From: Rhynchopus sp. YZ270_cl-10
Lineage: Eukaryota; Euglenozoa; Diplonemea; Diplonemida; Diplonemidae
Assembly (NCBI GenBank): GCA_964035575.1
Contig: OZ037895.1
Span: forward strand, 620,001-684,000
Direction of reading: 5' to 3'
Length of the DNA stretch: 64,000 nucleotides
Shown here: positions 1 to 7,655 of the stretch, piece after piece
Layout: each line of letters begins with the position of its first letter
How positions within the stretch are numbered: the stretch's first letter is position 1
Translations under genes and position numbers: made by a program
Notes under the pieces: model-generated
Database searches by the model: none
What the model was told of the DNA's origin: nothing
Seen by the model: the letters and a program-made list of their open reading frames with translations, nothing else

Positions 1-1553
1 CAGTGCACAACCACATCACCAACAAAGTCGACTGGACGCCACCGCATGAAGAGCTCCCACTCGGGTGCCACGTCGCGCCACTCAAAGCTGCGCACAACAG
101 TGCCAGACGGGTCCAGGCTGTCCTGAATCTGGAAGTGGTTGATGTGCTGGTGGTAAGGGTGCGGCGGGACCGGCGACAGCGCAGGTCCATCAGGGTTTGA
201 CGGCGCACCGTTCCCCCCAAGCTTCGTCTGGTACACGTCCCCCAGGCAGAACTCATCAAGGTACTTCACATCAGGGTCCGTCTCAGCAAACCCTGCAAAG
301 GGCGCTCCGTTGACACCAAAGTTTTCATTCAAATCACTCGAGAACCCAATGCCCATGATGCCCTTCAGGCCACCTCTGCTGAACCGCAGCTCGTTGGAAA
401 GGTCGTCCAGATACGCCGGCAGTGGTGCCTGCGACACTGGTGTGGGCACCGCCTGCCCTCCAGACAACGCGACCACCTCGACCTGGAAGAAGCTGCCCTG
501 GTCGTGCCCGTTTGCTACCGAGGGCTGGATGCCGACAGCAGTGCTGCAGCGGACGTTGATCGTCTGTCCTGCGAGCGAGGCTGGGCAGAGCAGCGCAACG
601 TCGGCACGTGTCCCCTGGATCATCGCAATCGTGTCAATCTCGAGGTACGGTGTGTAGTGGAAGACGCCGTCGCGTGCAAGAAGCGTCATCGTGCACCCAG
701 GTGTGTCCAGGGACAGGCTGATGTGCCGTGCATGCCCTGCGTGCACCATGCGCAGCAAGGCAGCCTTCCCTGCCGTCACCGTCACCGTCGGGTTGTACTG
801 TCCGTTCACTGTGTAGAAGTCGCGCCCAGACTCGGAGTCGTCAATCCAGTCCAGGTCGAGGGGCACGTTGTTCTGCGTCTGCGACAGCAGCTCCGGGTAG
901 TCGTAGAAGTTGAACAGGTTGTCCCTGTAGACAGTGTCCATCTGGAGGTGGTGGAAGACCAACGGCGGCAGTGCGTCCGCAGCCTCGTAGAGTGCGGCAA
1001 GGTCGTCGGGCAGTGTGTACGAGGCGTGCGGCATCACGTAGAGGACACCTGCCATCCCGCCGCTCACCTGCATCGCCGTGCTACCGTGGTGGTGTGCGTG
1101 GTACCAATGCGTCCCCATCAGGTGGTTCTCGGGGATGTTGTAGGTGTAGGTGTGCACGCCACCATTCGGCTCCACGTGGGTGTCGATGTTGTCGTCCTCG
1201 GGGGAAACGTGCAGGCCGTGTGTGTGCAGTGTTGTTGTGTCGGGGCAGTGGTATGTGTTCGCATGCTCTCCGTTGCACGCTGTCCCGACAAGGTTGTTCA
1301 CAACACGCACAGCGCAGGCGTCGCCAGCCGTCATCTTGATCAGAGCCGACGGCGCTGACGGCGTGTCCTGCCCGTTGACGTGGTACGCACGCACACTGAA
1401 CGACACCACACCAGGCACAGTGACACGCCCTGCACGCACCTCAAGTGTCACAAGCCCGCCAGTCGCAGAGCAGTCCACCTCCTGCAGTGCCTCCAGTGGC
1501 GCAGCGATGCTCAGTGCAGCATGCAGCACGCACAGCGCAAGAGGGAGCTTCAT
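1..1553 (-). CDS. Multicopper oxidase (laccase-like), 3' end beyond window
   Basis: Predicted secreted or lumenal copper oxidase that oxidises a phenolic or metal substrate and reduces O2 to water. The first ATG (complement 1551-1553) opens a hydrophobic signal peptide, MKLPLALCVLHAALSIAA. Copper motifs follow in the expected order: HTHGLHV, then HWYHAHHHG, then HPYHQHINHFQ. The frame leaves the window in VVVHC, exactly where the last HCH copper motif should begin, so about 517 codons are seen and only the C-terminus is missing. HHHGSTAMQ is typical of bacterial/algal-type MCOs. A pyrimidine-rich stretch ending CCATCCAG, 79 nt before the ATG (complement about 1632-1680), is a good trans-splice acceptor. 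Family call is firm; substrate unknown. Confidence 0.9.
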   Translation of the reverse strand, partial: MKLPLALCVLHAALSIAAPLEALQEVDCSATGGLVTLEVRAGRVTVPGVVSFSVRAYHVNGQDTPSAPSALIKMTAGDACAVRVVNNLVGTACNGEHANTYHCPDTTTLHTHGLHVSPEDDNIDTHVEPNGGVHTYTYNIPENHLMGTHWYHAHHHGSTAMQVSGGMAGVLYVMPHASYTLPDDLAALYEAADALPPLVFHHLQMDTVYRDNLFNFYDYPELLSQTQNNVPLDLDWIDDSESGRDFYTVNGQYNPTVTVTAGKAALLRMVHAGHARHISLSLDTPGCTMTLLARDGVFHYTPYLEIDTIAMIQGTRADVALLCPASLAGQTINVRCSTAVGIQPSVANGHDQGSFFQVEVVALSGGQAVPTPVSQAPLPAYLDDLSNELRFSRGGLKGIMGIGFSSDLNENFGVNGAPFAGFAETDPDVKYLDEFCLGDVYQTKLGGNGAPSNPDGPALSPVPPHPYHQHINHFQIQDSLDPSGTVVRSFEWRDVAPEWELFMRWRPVDFVGDVVVH

Positions 1554-1820
1554 GTGCTCTGAGTGTCGGTGTGTTGTCTCGTATGTGTGCTCTTGGCTTG
1601 TAAACAGGAAAGAAAGTTGTCAATAAAGTATCTGGATGGGTGTGTGGTAGTCAGTCAGGGGTTGTGGGGAGGGAAGAGGTAAGACAGGATGTGCCATGCT
1701 GCTTGGTGCACCAGTCACGACAGGCACACTATCAGTCAAGAGGGATGAGAGGAGAAATGAGACAAACAATGCGAGGTTTTTGGTTTTTTTGAAGATTATT
1801 GTTCTTCATGGTTTTGCTGT

Positions 1821-1836
1821 GGTGGGAATTTCCACC
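1821..1836 (-). promoter_or_regulatory. Histone-type 3' stem-loop, H1 copy 1
   Basis: Transcript GGTGGAAATTCCCACC: 5-bp stem, 6-nt loop, 173 nt after the H1 stop. The larger hairpin that precedes it in H1 copies 2 and 3 is degraded here (1841-1865). Confidence 0.6.
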
Positions 1837-2008
1837 CCTCGTGGGACCTGCACGCAAGCCACAGAGGTAAATGTGTCGAAAAGAAACAAAACTTAAACGA
1901 CGACGCTCATAACTATCACCAATACACTGTTCAGCTGCCACCGTAGGCTTACTTCTTCTCTTCTTCTTACTGCAACATCACGCCAACCACGTTCCGGCGT
2001 CTGTGCGC

Positions 2009-2296
2009 TTACTTCTTCGTGGTCTTGGCCTTCTTCTTCGTGGAGGTTCCCTTCTTCTTTGTTGCGGTTCCCTTCTTCTTCGTGGTCGTCTTCTTAGCCT
2101 TCTTTGCCTTCTTCGCCTTCTCCTCCTTCTTCGCCGCCTTCTTGGCCCTCGCGTCCGCACGCTTCTGCTTCTCAGCCTCCTTCACCTTGTTCACTGCAAT
2201 CCTCACAGCGTCCTTCCTCGCCTTCGCTGCCGCCTTGATCTTGGCAGAGCGCTTCTCGTCAGGCTTGGCAATCGCAATCGACTCGAACCTCGGCAT
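2009..2296 (-). CDS. Histone H1-like lysine-rich protein, copy 1
   Basis: A 95-residue protein starting MPRFESIAIAKPDEKRS, with no winged-helix globular domain. The first half is mixed Lys/Ala/Glu; the second half is almost entirely Lys, Ala and Thr with repeated KKKGT units. This is the composition of the small linker histones of kinetoplastids and other protists, which match only the C-terminal tail of animal H1. Start chosen at MPRF because the copies diverge upstream of it. It neighbours H3 and shares the histone 3' stem-loop. H1 is inferred from composition and clustering, not from a domain. Confidence 0.75.
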   Translation of the reverse strand: MPRFESIAIAKPDEKRSAKIKAAAKARKDAVRIAVNKVKEAEKQKRADARAKKAAKKEEKAKKAKKAKKTTTKKKGTATKKKGTSTKKKAKTTKK

Positions 2297-2434
2297 TGTG
2301 TGTGTGTTTGTGTTGTGCAAAATAGAAACTGTGTTGCGGTGGGGGGGGAGAGGTGAGGAGGGCACTCACAATGGATATACAAAACACGTTCGCTTTCGAG
2401 GTTTATTTTATTCCTTTATTTTGGTTTGTCTTGC

Positions 2435-2450
2435 GGCGGTCAGATCCGCC
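2435..2450 (-). promoter_or_regulatory. Histone-type 3' stem-loop, H3 copy 1
   Basis: Transcript GGCGGATCTGACCGCC, 5-bp stem and 6-nt loop, 97 nt after the stop. It is preceded by hairpin ACAGC-TTCTT-GCTGT (2455-2469). The third pair is C-G here and T-A in most other H3 copies. Confidence 0.65.
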
Positions 2451-2546
2451 CTCCACAGCAAGAAGCTGTCGGAGAAATACAAATAAACAGAAAAACAACA
2501 AAACTGGGTTACCCTTGTTCCTGTGCTACAGACTGGCCCGCACTGC

Positions 2547-2987
2547 TCAGAGGTTGTCCCCACGGATGCGGACGGTGTAGCTGAGGTCCTTCTGGATGAG
2601 GGTCTTCTTCTTCCTGTGGAGCTGCAGGATCACGGCACCCTCAAACACGCTGATCAGGTACTGCTCGCTTGCCTCCTGCAGCGCCTCAAGGGCAGACGCA
2701 CGGAAACGCATGCCCGTCTTGTGATGCTCCATCGCTTCACGCACAAGGCGCTGGAAGGGCGCCTTCTGGATCAGCAGCTGTGTCCCCTTCTGCAGTGCCT
2801 TGATCTCACGCATCGCAACAGTTCCGGGCAACCAGCGGCCAGACTTCTTCACCACCTTCCCCTTCTTGTCCTTCTTCTCAGCGGGCTTGTAGTTCAGCTT
2901 CGTCATCGGCTTCCTCTTCTTCTGCTCACCGTCCTTTCCAGTCGACGACTGCGACTTCTTCACTGACTTGGCAGGTGTGCGTGGCAT
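2547..2987 (-). CDS. Histone H3, copy 1
   Basis: A 146-residue H3 of the nucleosome core. The fold is clear: [19 protein letters not shown] (aN), APFQRLVRE (a1), FRASALEALQEASEQYL (a2), end RIRGD. The tail is not canonical: it starts PRTPAKSVKKSQ, lacks ARTKQTARKS and ARKSAPA, and is about 10 residues longer than usual, so the standard K4/K9/K27 contexts are absent. Start is the ATG 28 nt after acceptor CCCGACAG|ATTACC (3015-3018). Loop between a1 and a2 reads EAMEHHKTG, identical to copy 2 and different from copies 3-5. Confidence 0.93.
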   Translation of the reverse strand: MPRTPAKSVKKSQSSTGKDGEQKKRKPMTKLNYKPAEKKDKKGKVVKKSGRWLPGTVAMREIKALQKGTQLLIQKAPFQRLVREAMEHHKTGMRFRASALEALQEASEQYLISVFEGAVILQLHRKKKTLIQKDLSYTVRIRGDNL

Positions 2988-3135
2988 CTTGTTGTGTGGT
3001 TGTTGTCTTGGTAATCTGTCGGGTGTGGTTTGTATTTGTCTTTGTGTCTGGGTGTGGTGAAGGGCAAGAAACAAATTCATGGCAGGGCAAGAAATAAAAA
3101 ATAGGATTCCGCTGCTCTTTTTTTGTCACATATGC

Positions 3136-3151
3136 GGTGCGCAGTCACACC
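3136..3151 (-). promoter_or_regulatory. Histone-type 3' stem-loop, H2A copy 1
   Basis: Transcript GGTGTGACTGCGCACC, 5-bp stem with one U-G pair and a 6-nt loop. It follows a strong 9-bp hairpin, CTCACACCC/GGGTGTGAG (3154-3178). The pair lies about 63-90 nt after the stop. Confidence 0.6.
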
Positions 3152-3240
3152 ACCTCACACCCTCATATCGGGTGTGAGGGTTCAAAATACAAAAATAGTT
3201 GGAGGCAAACTCAGCAGACGGATGTCGAGAGCGTGCTCGC

Positions 3241-3726
3241 TTACTTCTTCGGGGACGACTTCTTGGGGGAGCCCTTCGACTTCTTGCTCTTCTTCCCCTT
3301 CGACTTCTTCGTCTTCTTCGTCACGCTGCCAGAGGACTTCTTCCTGTACTTCTTGTCAGTCGCCTTCAGCGCCTCGTGCACTCCTCCGCCCACACCTCCA
3401 CCCGCAATCGTCACGTTCGACAGAAGGTCGCCAAGGTCCTTGTCCTCACGCACGGCAACACAGATGTGGCGGGGCTTGATCTGGTGCTGCTTCTTGTTCT
3501 TCGCCTTCTTCCCCGACGTTGCTGCCTTCGCAGACACGTTCAGAAGCTCGCCTGTGCAGTACTGCAGCACAGACGTCAGGAACACTGCTGCAGTGGGGCT
3601 CACACGCTTTGCGTACCTTCCCTTCTTCAGCGCACTGCCCACACGTCCCACAGGGAAGGTCAGACCAGACATCTCAGACAGAGACACAGACGGTCCCCTC
3701 TTCACTCCCTTCTTTGCGCCGACCAT
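3241..3726 (-). CDS. Histone H2A, copy 1
   Basis: A 161-residue core H2A. Landmarks: GLTFPVGRV entering a1, RYAKRVSPTAAVFLTSVLQY (a2), KPRHICVAVREDKDL and VTIAGGGV near the docking domain. Canonical counterparts are YAERVGAGAPVYL, PRHLQLAIRNDEEL and VTIAQGGV. The C-terminal tail is long and rich in KKSKGSPKK repeats, reminiscent of linker-histone SPKK motifs, and lacks SQE/SQEY of H2A.X. Start at MVGAKKGVKRG, 34 nt after acceptor TTTCTGCTTCAG (about 3761-3763). Confidence 0.93.
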   Translation of the reverse strand: MVGAKKGVKRGPSVSLSEMSGLTFPVGRVGSALKKGRYAKRVSPTAAVFLTSVLQYCTGELLNVSAKAATSGKKAKNKKQHQIKPRHICVAVREDKDLGDLLSNVTIAGGGVGGGVHEALKATDKKYRKKSSGSVTKKTKKSKGKKSKKSKGSPKKSSPKK

Positions 3727-3864
3727 TGTTTGTCTTGAGGGTGTGTTGGTGTTGGAATATCTGAAGCAGAAAGGTGTGGTGTGTGATGTGCGAGTTGAGT
3801 GGAGGGTGAAGAACCAAAAGTAAGTTCGCTGTTTTTTTTGGTTCATTTTGCTTTACAAAAAGAC

Positions 3865-3879
3865 GGCGGCAGTACCACC
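3865..3879 (-). promoter_or_regulatory. Histone-type 3' stem-loop, H2B copy 1
   Basis: Transcript GGTGGTACTGCCGCC, 5-bp stem (one U-G pair) and 5-nt loop, 65 nt after the stop. A weaker CCCC/GGGG hairpin precedes it (about 3882-3906). Confidence 0.6.
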
Positions 3880-3943
3880 CACGCCCCCGTGTATGAAACA
3901 GGGGCCGTGTATTAACTCAACAAGCAGCATCACCTCACCTCCC

Positions 3944-4402
3944 TCACTTCCTCGGGGAACCCTTCTTCTTCGTCGGGGATCCCTTGCCCTTCTTGCCCTT
4001 CGCCTTCAGGGCCTTCGCGTACTTGGCCACGGCAGCAACTCCCGCAGACAGGGCGTGCGACGCCATCTCGTCGGGGAAGTGCATCTTCACACCCGCCACA
4101 ATGGCACCGCTGCGCAGCGTCTTCTGGCCCGCAAAGTGGTTTGCGCGGCCCGCCTCCTCCGCAATGCGCTCAAACAGGTCCACCACGAACGAGTTCACAA
4201 TCCCCATCCCACGCGACGTGATCGCAACAGAGCTCTTCTTCCCCGACTTCGTCGACGCCTTCACACCAAAGGTCTGCGTCATCAGCTTGTGCACGAAGCT
4301 CGAGTAGCTCTTGAAGTTGTGCTTCTTGATCCTCTTCCCGTTCTTGTCCAACTTCGGGCCTCTCTTTGCTCCTGTGGACTTCTTCGGCGACGATGGTGCC
4401 AT
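3944..4402 (-). CDS. Histone H2B, copy 1
   Basis: A 152-residue core H2B. Landmarks: HNFKSYSSFVHKLMTQTF (a1; canonical ESYSIYVYKVLKQ), SSVAITSRGMGIVNSFVVDL (L1/a2; canonical ISSKAMGIMNSFVND) and FERIAEEAGR. An unusual Lys/Gly/Ser-Pro tail, KGKGSPTKKKGSPRK, follows the C-terminal helix, where canonical H2B ends TKYTSSK. Start MAPSSPKK, 37 nt after acceptor CACCACCAG (4440-4442). Confidence 0.92.
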   Translation of the reverse strand: MAPSSPKKSTGAKRGPKLDKNGKRIKKHNFKSYSSFVHKLMTQTFGVKASTKSGKKSSVAITSRGMGIVNSFVVDLFERIAEEAGRANHFAGQKTLRSGAIVAGVKMHFPDEMASHALSAGVAAVAKYAKALKAKGKKGKGSPTKKKGSPRK

Positions 4403-4545
4403 TTTGTTGGGTTTTTGAGGTGTGTTTTACAAAAAGTATCTGGTGGTGATGGTGGGGTGTTTAGTTGTCTGTGCTACGTTCTTACCGTAAAGAGGGGAGG
4501 GAGCAGGTTTCGCATTATGGCTTGTGTTTTTTAAAGAAAAAATGT

Positions 4546-4560
4546 GGCGTCAATTACGCC
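4546..4560 (-). promoter_or_regulatory. Histone-type 3' stem-loop, H4 copy 1
   Basis: Transcript GGCGTAATTGACGCC, extendable to 7 bp (4544-4562), 108 nt after the stop. A long upstream stem starts CTGTGCTGT and closes ACAGCACAG (4561-4606). Confidence 0.6.
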
Positions 4561-4667
4561 ACTGTGCTGTCACACGAAAGCAAATGCATGCAGTCCTGCA
4601 ACAGCACAGCTTGGAACAATAGAAAAGAGTAAAAAGCCAAATTTCACGTTTGCTGTCACATCACAGC

Positions 4668-5009
4668 TTACTTGGAGACGTACAGGGTGCGGCCACGCTT
4701 CTTCAGGGCGTACAGGATGTGCTCCACACGCACCGTCTTCGCAGGGGCGTTCTCACGCACCTCCATCAGTGCGTGGGTGTCCTTCATCACCTGCTCCACG
4801 AAGTTCCTCAGGATCTCCCTTGCCTCGTCGTACACGCTGCTCGCAAGACGCTTGCACCCTCCACGGCGGGCCAGACGGCGGATGCTTCCCTTCGTGATAC
4901 CACGGCCTTTGTTCGACTTTGCGCCCTTGCGCTTCTGGCTTCCGGTCGTCTTCTTGTCGGCCTTTCCGGAGGCAACCGACTTTCCCTTCGCAGACTTCGA
5001 CGGACCCAT
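4668..5009 (-). CDS. Histone H4, copy 1
   Basis: A 113-residue H4 (canonical 103). RGITKGSIRRLARRGGCKRL and RVEHILYALKKRGRTLY mark the fold. The N-tail shares nothing with SGRGKGGKGLGKGG, so the conserved acetylation sites are displaced, and the C-terminus is YVSK, not YGFGG, the segment that docks on H2A. H4 is normally almost invariant, so this degree of change is striking. The acceptor is TTCTCCCACAACCAG (5044-5046), preceded by a strong pyrimidine tract. Confidence 0.92.
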   Translation of the reverse strand: MGPSKSAKGKSVASGKADKKTTGSQKRKGAKSNKGRGITKGSIRRLARRGGCKRLASSVYDEAREILRNFVEQVMKDTHALMEVRENAPAKTVRVEHILYALKKRGRTLYVSK

Positions 5010-5183
5010 TGTTGTGTGTTTGACTTGGTTTAGATAGTATTATCTGGTTGTGGGAGAAGAGGATAAGGGGATGATGAAGAATTGCTTCAAGCAAAGCAAC
5101 AACAAAAAAGAAGGACACACCTGCATTGTTTTTACATTTTTTACAGTTTAACATGAAGATTATTGTTCTTCGGGTTTGTTTCT

Positions 5184-5199
5184 GGTGGGAATTTCCACC
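5184..5199 (-). promoter_or_regulatory. Histone-type 3' stem-loop, H1 copy 2
   Basis: Transcript GGTGGAAATTCCCACC, preceded by a perfect 8-bp hairpin GTGGCTTG/CAAGCCAC (5207-5226). It starts about 85 nt after the stop. Confidence 0.65.
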
Positions 5200-5310
5200 C
5201 CTCTTCGTGGCTTGCACGCAAGCCACAGAGGAACATGTTACAAAAAGAAACACACAAAAAGTTACAACACAGTGCAACATCACGTCAACCACGTTCCGGC
5301 GTCTGTGCGC

Positions 5311-5598
5311 TTACTTCTTCGTGGTCTTGGCCTTCTTCTTCGTGGAGGTTCCCTTCTTCTTTGTTGCAGTTCCCTTCTTCTTCGTGGTCGTCTTCTTAGC
5401 CTTCTTTGCCTTCTTCGCCTTCTCCTCCTTCTTCGCCGCCTTCTTGGCCCTCGCGTCCGCACGCTTCTGCTTCTCAGCCTCCTTCACCTTGTTCACTGCA
5501 ATCCTCACAGCGTCCTTCCTCGCCTTCGCTGCCGCCTTGATCTTGGCAGAGCGCTTCTCGTCAGGCTTGGCAATCGCAATCGACTCGAACCTCGGCAT
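5311..5598 (-). CDS. Histone H1-like lysine-rich protein, copy 2
   Basis: Same 95-residue protein as the gene at 2009-2296, and both stop-proximal flanks match, so gene and 3' signals were copied together. The upstream flank differs and shows its own candidate acceptor, CTCTCTCACAG. It closes the H3-H2A-H2B-H4-H1 set, each gene transcribed from the same strand with short 240-320 nt spacers. A linker-histone role is inferred from Lys/Ala-rich composition. Confidence 0.75.
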   Translation of the reverse strand: MPRFESIAIAKPDEKRSAKIKAAAKARKDAVRIAVNKVKEAEKQKRADARAKKAAKKEEKAKKAKKAKKTTTKKKGTATKKKGTSTKKKAKTTKK

Positions 5599-7655
5599 TG
5601 TGTGTGTGTTTGTGTTGTGTGTGGGGTGGGTGCTGTGAGAGAGTGGTCATTGAGGTGACATGGGGAGAAAGTTACATGTGTGTTGCATAAAAGTGCATGT
5701 TCTGTGGTCTTTGTTTTTGCAATATCAACAATCATCAGTCAATGTTGTCGCCAATGCTTTGTTGGTTCCCCCACCTTTTTCCCTCCTCTGACAGCATCTG
5801 GGGACAACAGTGTCTTTGCTTTGCAATGTGATGCAATGGTATACCACTGCATACACGTGTTGCTTTTTGATGTGGCGCAGGTCTGCAACCGTTCGTTTCC
5901 TTCTTTTGCGTCTGTAGAACACAAAAAAGAGAACAACGTGTGCATCCAACATTCCATAAAAACAAAAGCTAAAAGAATTAATAATAATCGATAAAATGAA
6001 AGACCAACTTTGTCACGTGAATGTGGTGTGCTGATATCACTCTTCCTTCCTTCACTCCAGAAGTATCTGACGTTGTTTTTTTCGTGCTTTTTCAGTTTAC
6101 GCACATGAAGCAAATAACAGAAATGACAGTGAACACTGCACACCCATCACCGCAACGTGGATCCAAAACAAAATAATGGAAAATAGTGAAAAGATAATTT
6201 GGCCTAAAGGGCGCAGACATCTTTTCAAAAGAAAAATGGGTTTGCGAATAAAAACTCTTGGCCTCTCCGAAATGACACGTGTGTCATTTGTGGGCACTCT
6301 GTTTGTATTTCTTGGGGTCTGATTTTGCATTTCCACTCGAGACAAATATGGACGGGCCATTGACACACGACAGATTTGTCAACAATTGGGAAAAGAGAAT
6401 CAAATGGAAATAAAAGAGAAGGGGAACATAATAGGTGTTTCTGCCAAGTCCGTTCTGTGTGTGGTGTTGAATTGCTGTGTGGGGGCTTCAAAAATTGATT
6501 GTTACAGACAGCTCTCTGTCACTTACCCCATCGACCACTATGTGGTCGACAGGACATGCGTTGTTGCGTCTGCAACACCCACACACAGCGCACACACAGA
6601 AACGAGCACAACACCAGGGGACTAGCTTGGCTGGGTCAGCTGACCCACTTCCTGTACTTAAAAAAAAAAAAGTGGGTCAGCCGGAAAAAAAAAAAAAAAA
6701 TTGGATTTTGGATTTTAGAAAAAAAATTTTTGGGAGCTCGACTACAGGGAACTCCCCCCGAGCCTGTTCAGGCCTGACGCTAACCATCATCCATCATCCC
6801 ACGGAAAATGGCTTTCCCCCCCGACCAAAAACCATCATCCTGCCATCATCCCACCAAAAATCTGAGAATTCTGTAGGGTTTTGCACGTGGGAAGGGTCTA
6901 GAGGAGGACCCAGGAGGCTGTACCATATTTTTATTTTTTTGCCTGCGGCGCCATTTTTCCTTTTTTGCTCCGCAAAAAAGGGTTCGTTGAGTGACTCTGT
7001 GGTGTAAAAAGCTAGATTTTTACACTGCACCCTATTTTTTTTTTCGCCTGCGGCGCGCCATATTATATTACTATTTTTTGCTCCGCAAAAAAAAACCCTG
7101 GATGAGATACCAGTGGTAGTTTTCCGAGAGACCACAAAGTGAGGCGGGCAAACAGCACATTTCGGTGGATTACTGCAACACTGACCGAATTTTGGCCATT
7201 TTCGCGAATATCCCCCACCACAAGCTGGGATTGGAGAAAATAGCTCGTAGAACGCCGCTAAACCATCTTCTGTAGTAAAAAACTCGCTGACCCACTTTTA
7301 TGGAAAGCGACCCACTTCTGGAATTTTCCCCAAAACCAAGCTAGTGCCCTGCACAACACACACCCTTGATAAAAAATAAATGAAAGGGAAAACGAAAACG
7401 AAAAAGAGTGGAATAGAGACAACACACACAGCACTTATCTACACACTTTCCACCTGTGATCATGGTTGAGGGGAAAAGTGTGAGTGCACTATAAAAAAAC
7501 AAATGAAACCTATAAATCAGCAAAGCTGAAGGTGCAAAACGCCTCCACAGAAGCCACAATAATAAAACCACAATAATAATAATAAATAAAGCGCAAAGAA
7601 AGACCACTGTCCTTCTTTCCTCAGCATCGTACGCTCTCACTACTTCACTCCTTCA
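5599..7655. other. Spacer between H1 and tyrosinase
   Basis: About 2 kb with no gene I can support. Apart from the 737-bp mobile element it matches 36,278-37,564 closely, including a palindromic CCATCGACCACTATGTGG-like stretch near 6530. Close to the tyrosinase stop it holds the hairpin TCAGC-AAA-GCTGA (7518-7530) and a GTGCAAAACGCCTC hairpin unit of the kind scattered through other spacers. Confidence 0.6.
6615..7351. mobile_element. Non-autonomous hAT-like DNA transposon (737 bp)
   Basis: Ends are imperfect inverted repeats, CAGGGGACTAGCTTGG on the left and CCAAGCTAGTGCCCTG on the right. It is flanked by a perfect 8-bp duplication, CACAACAC (6607-6614 and 7352-7359). The duplicated block has a single CACAACAC at 37,283-37,290 with nothing inserted, i.e. 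the empty site. CAGGG ends with 8-bp duplications are the hAT superfamily signature. No transposase is encoded. Internally there are two related GCCTGCGGCGC / TTGCTCCGCAAAAA units. Confidence 0.88.

Noticed and set aside
1618-1640. TACTTTATTG upstream of the multicopper oxidase, like the 3' end of the spliced leader in kinetoplastids
   Set aside because: Only about ten bases match, they lie downstream of the likely acceptor, and no leader-RNA gene structure surrounds them.
2310-2335. CAGTTTCTATTTTG upstream of H1, resembling CAGTTTCTGTACTTTATTG
   Set aside because: Too short and imperfect; absent from the other H1 copies.
2019-2486. Long plus-strand frame opposite H1 with hydrophobic FFF-rich protein
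   Set aside because: It is the complement of AAG/AAA lysine codons of H1; the same shadow occurs over each H1 copy.
7440-7560. Histone-type stem-loop after tyrosinase
   Set aside because: The TCAGC/GCTGA hairpin and ACCTGTGATCATGGT palindrome do not fit the GGYGK-loop-MCRCC form.
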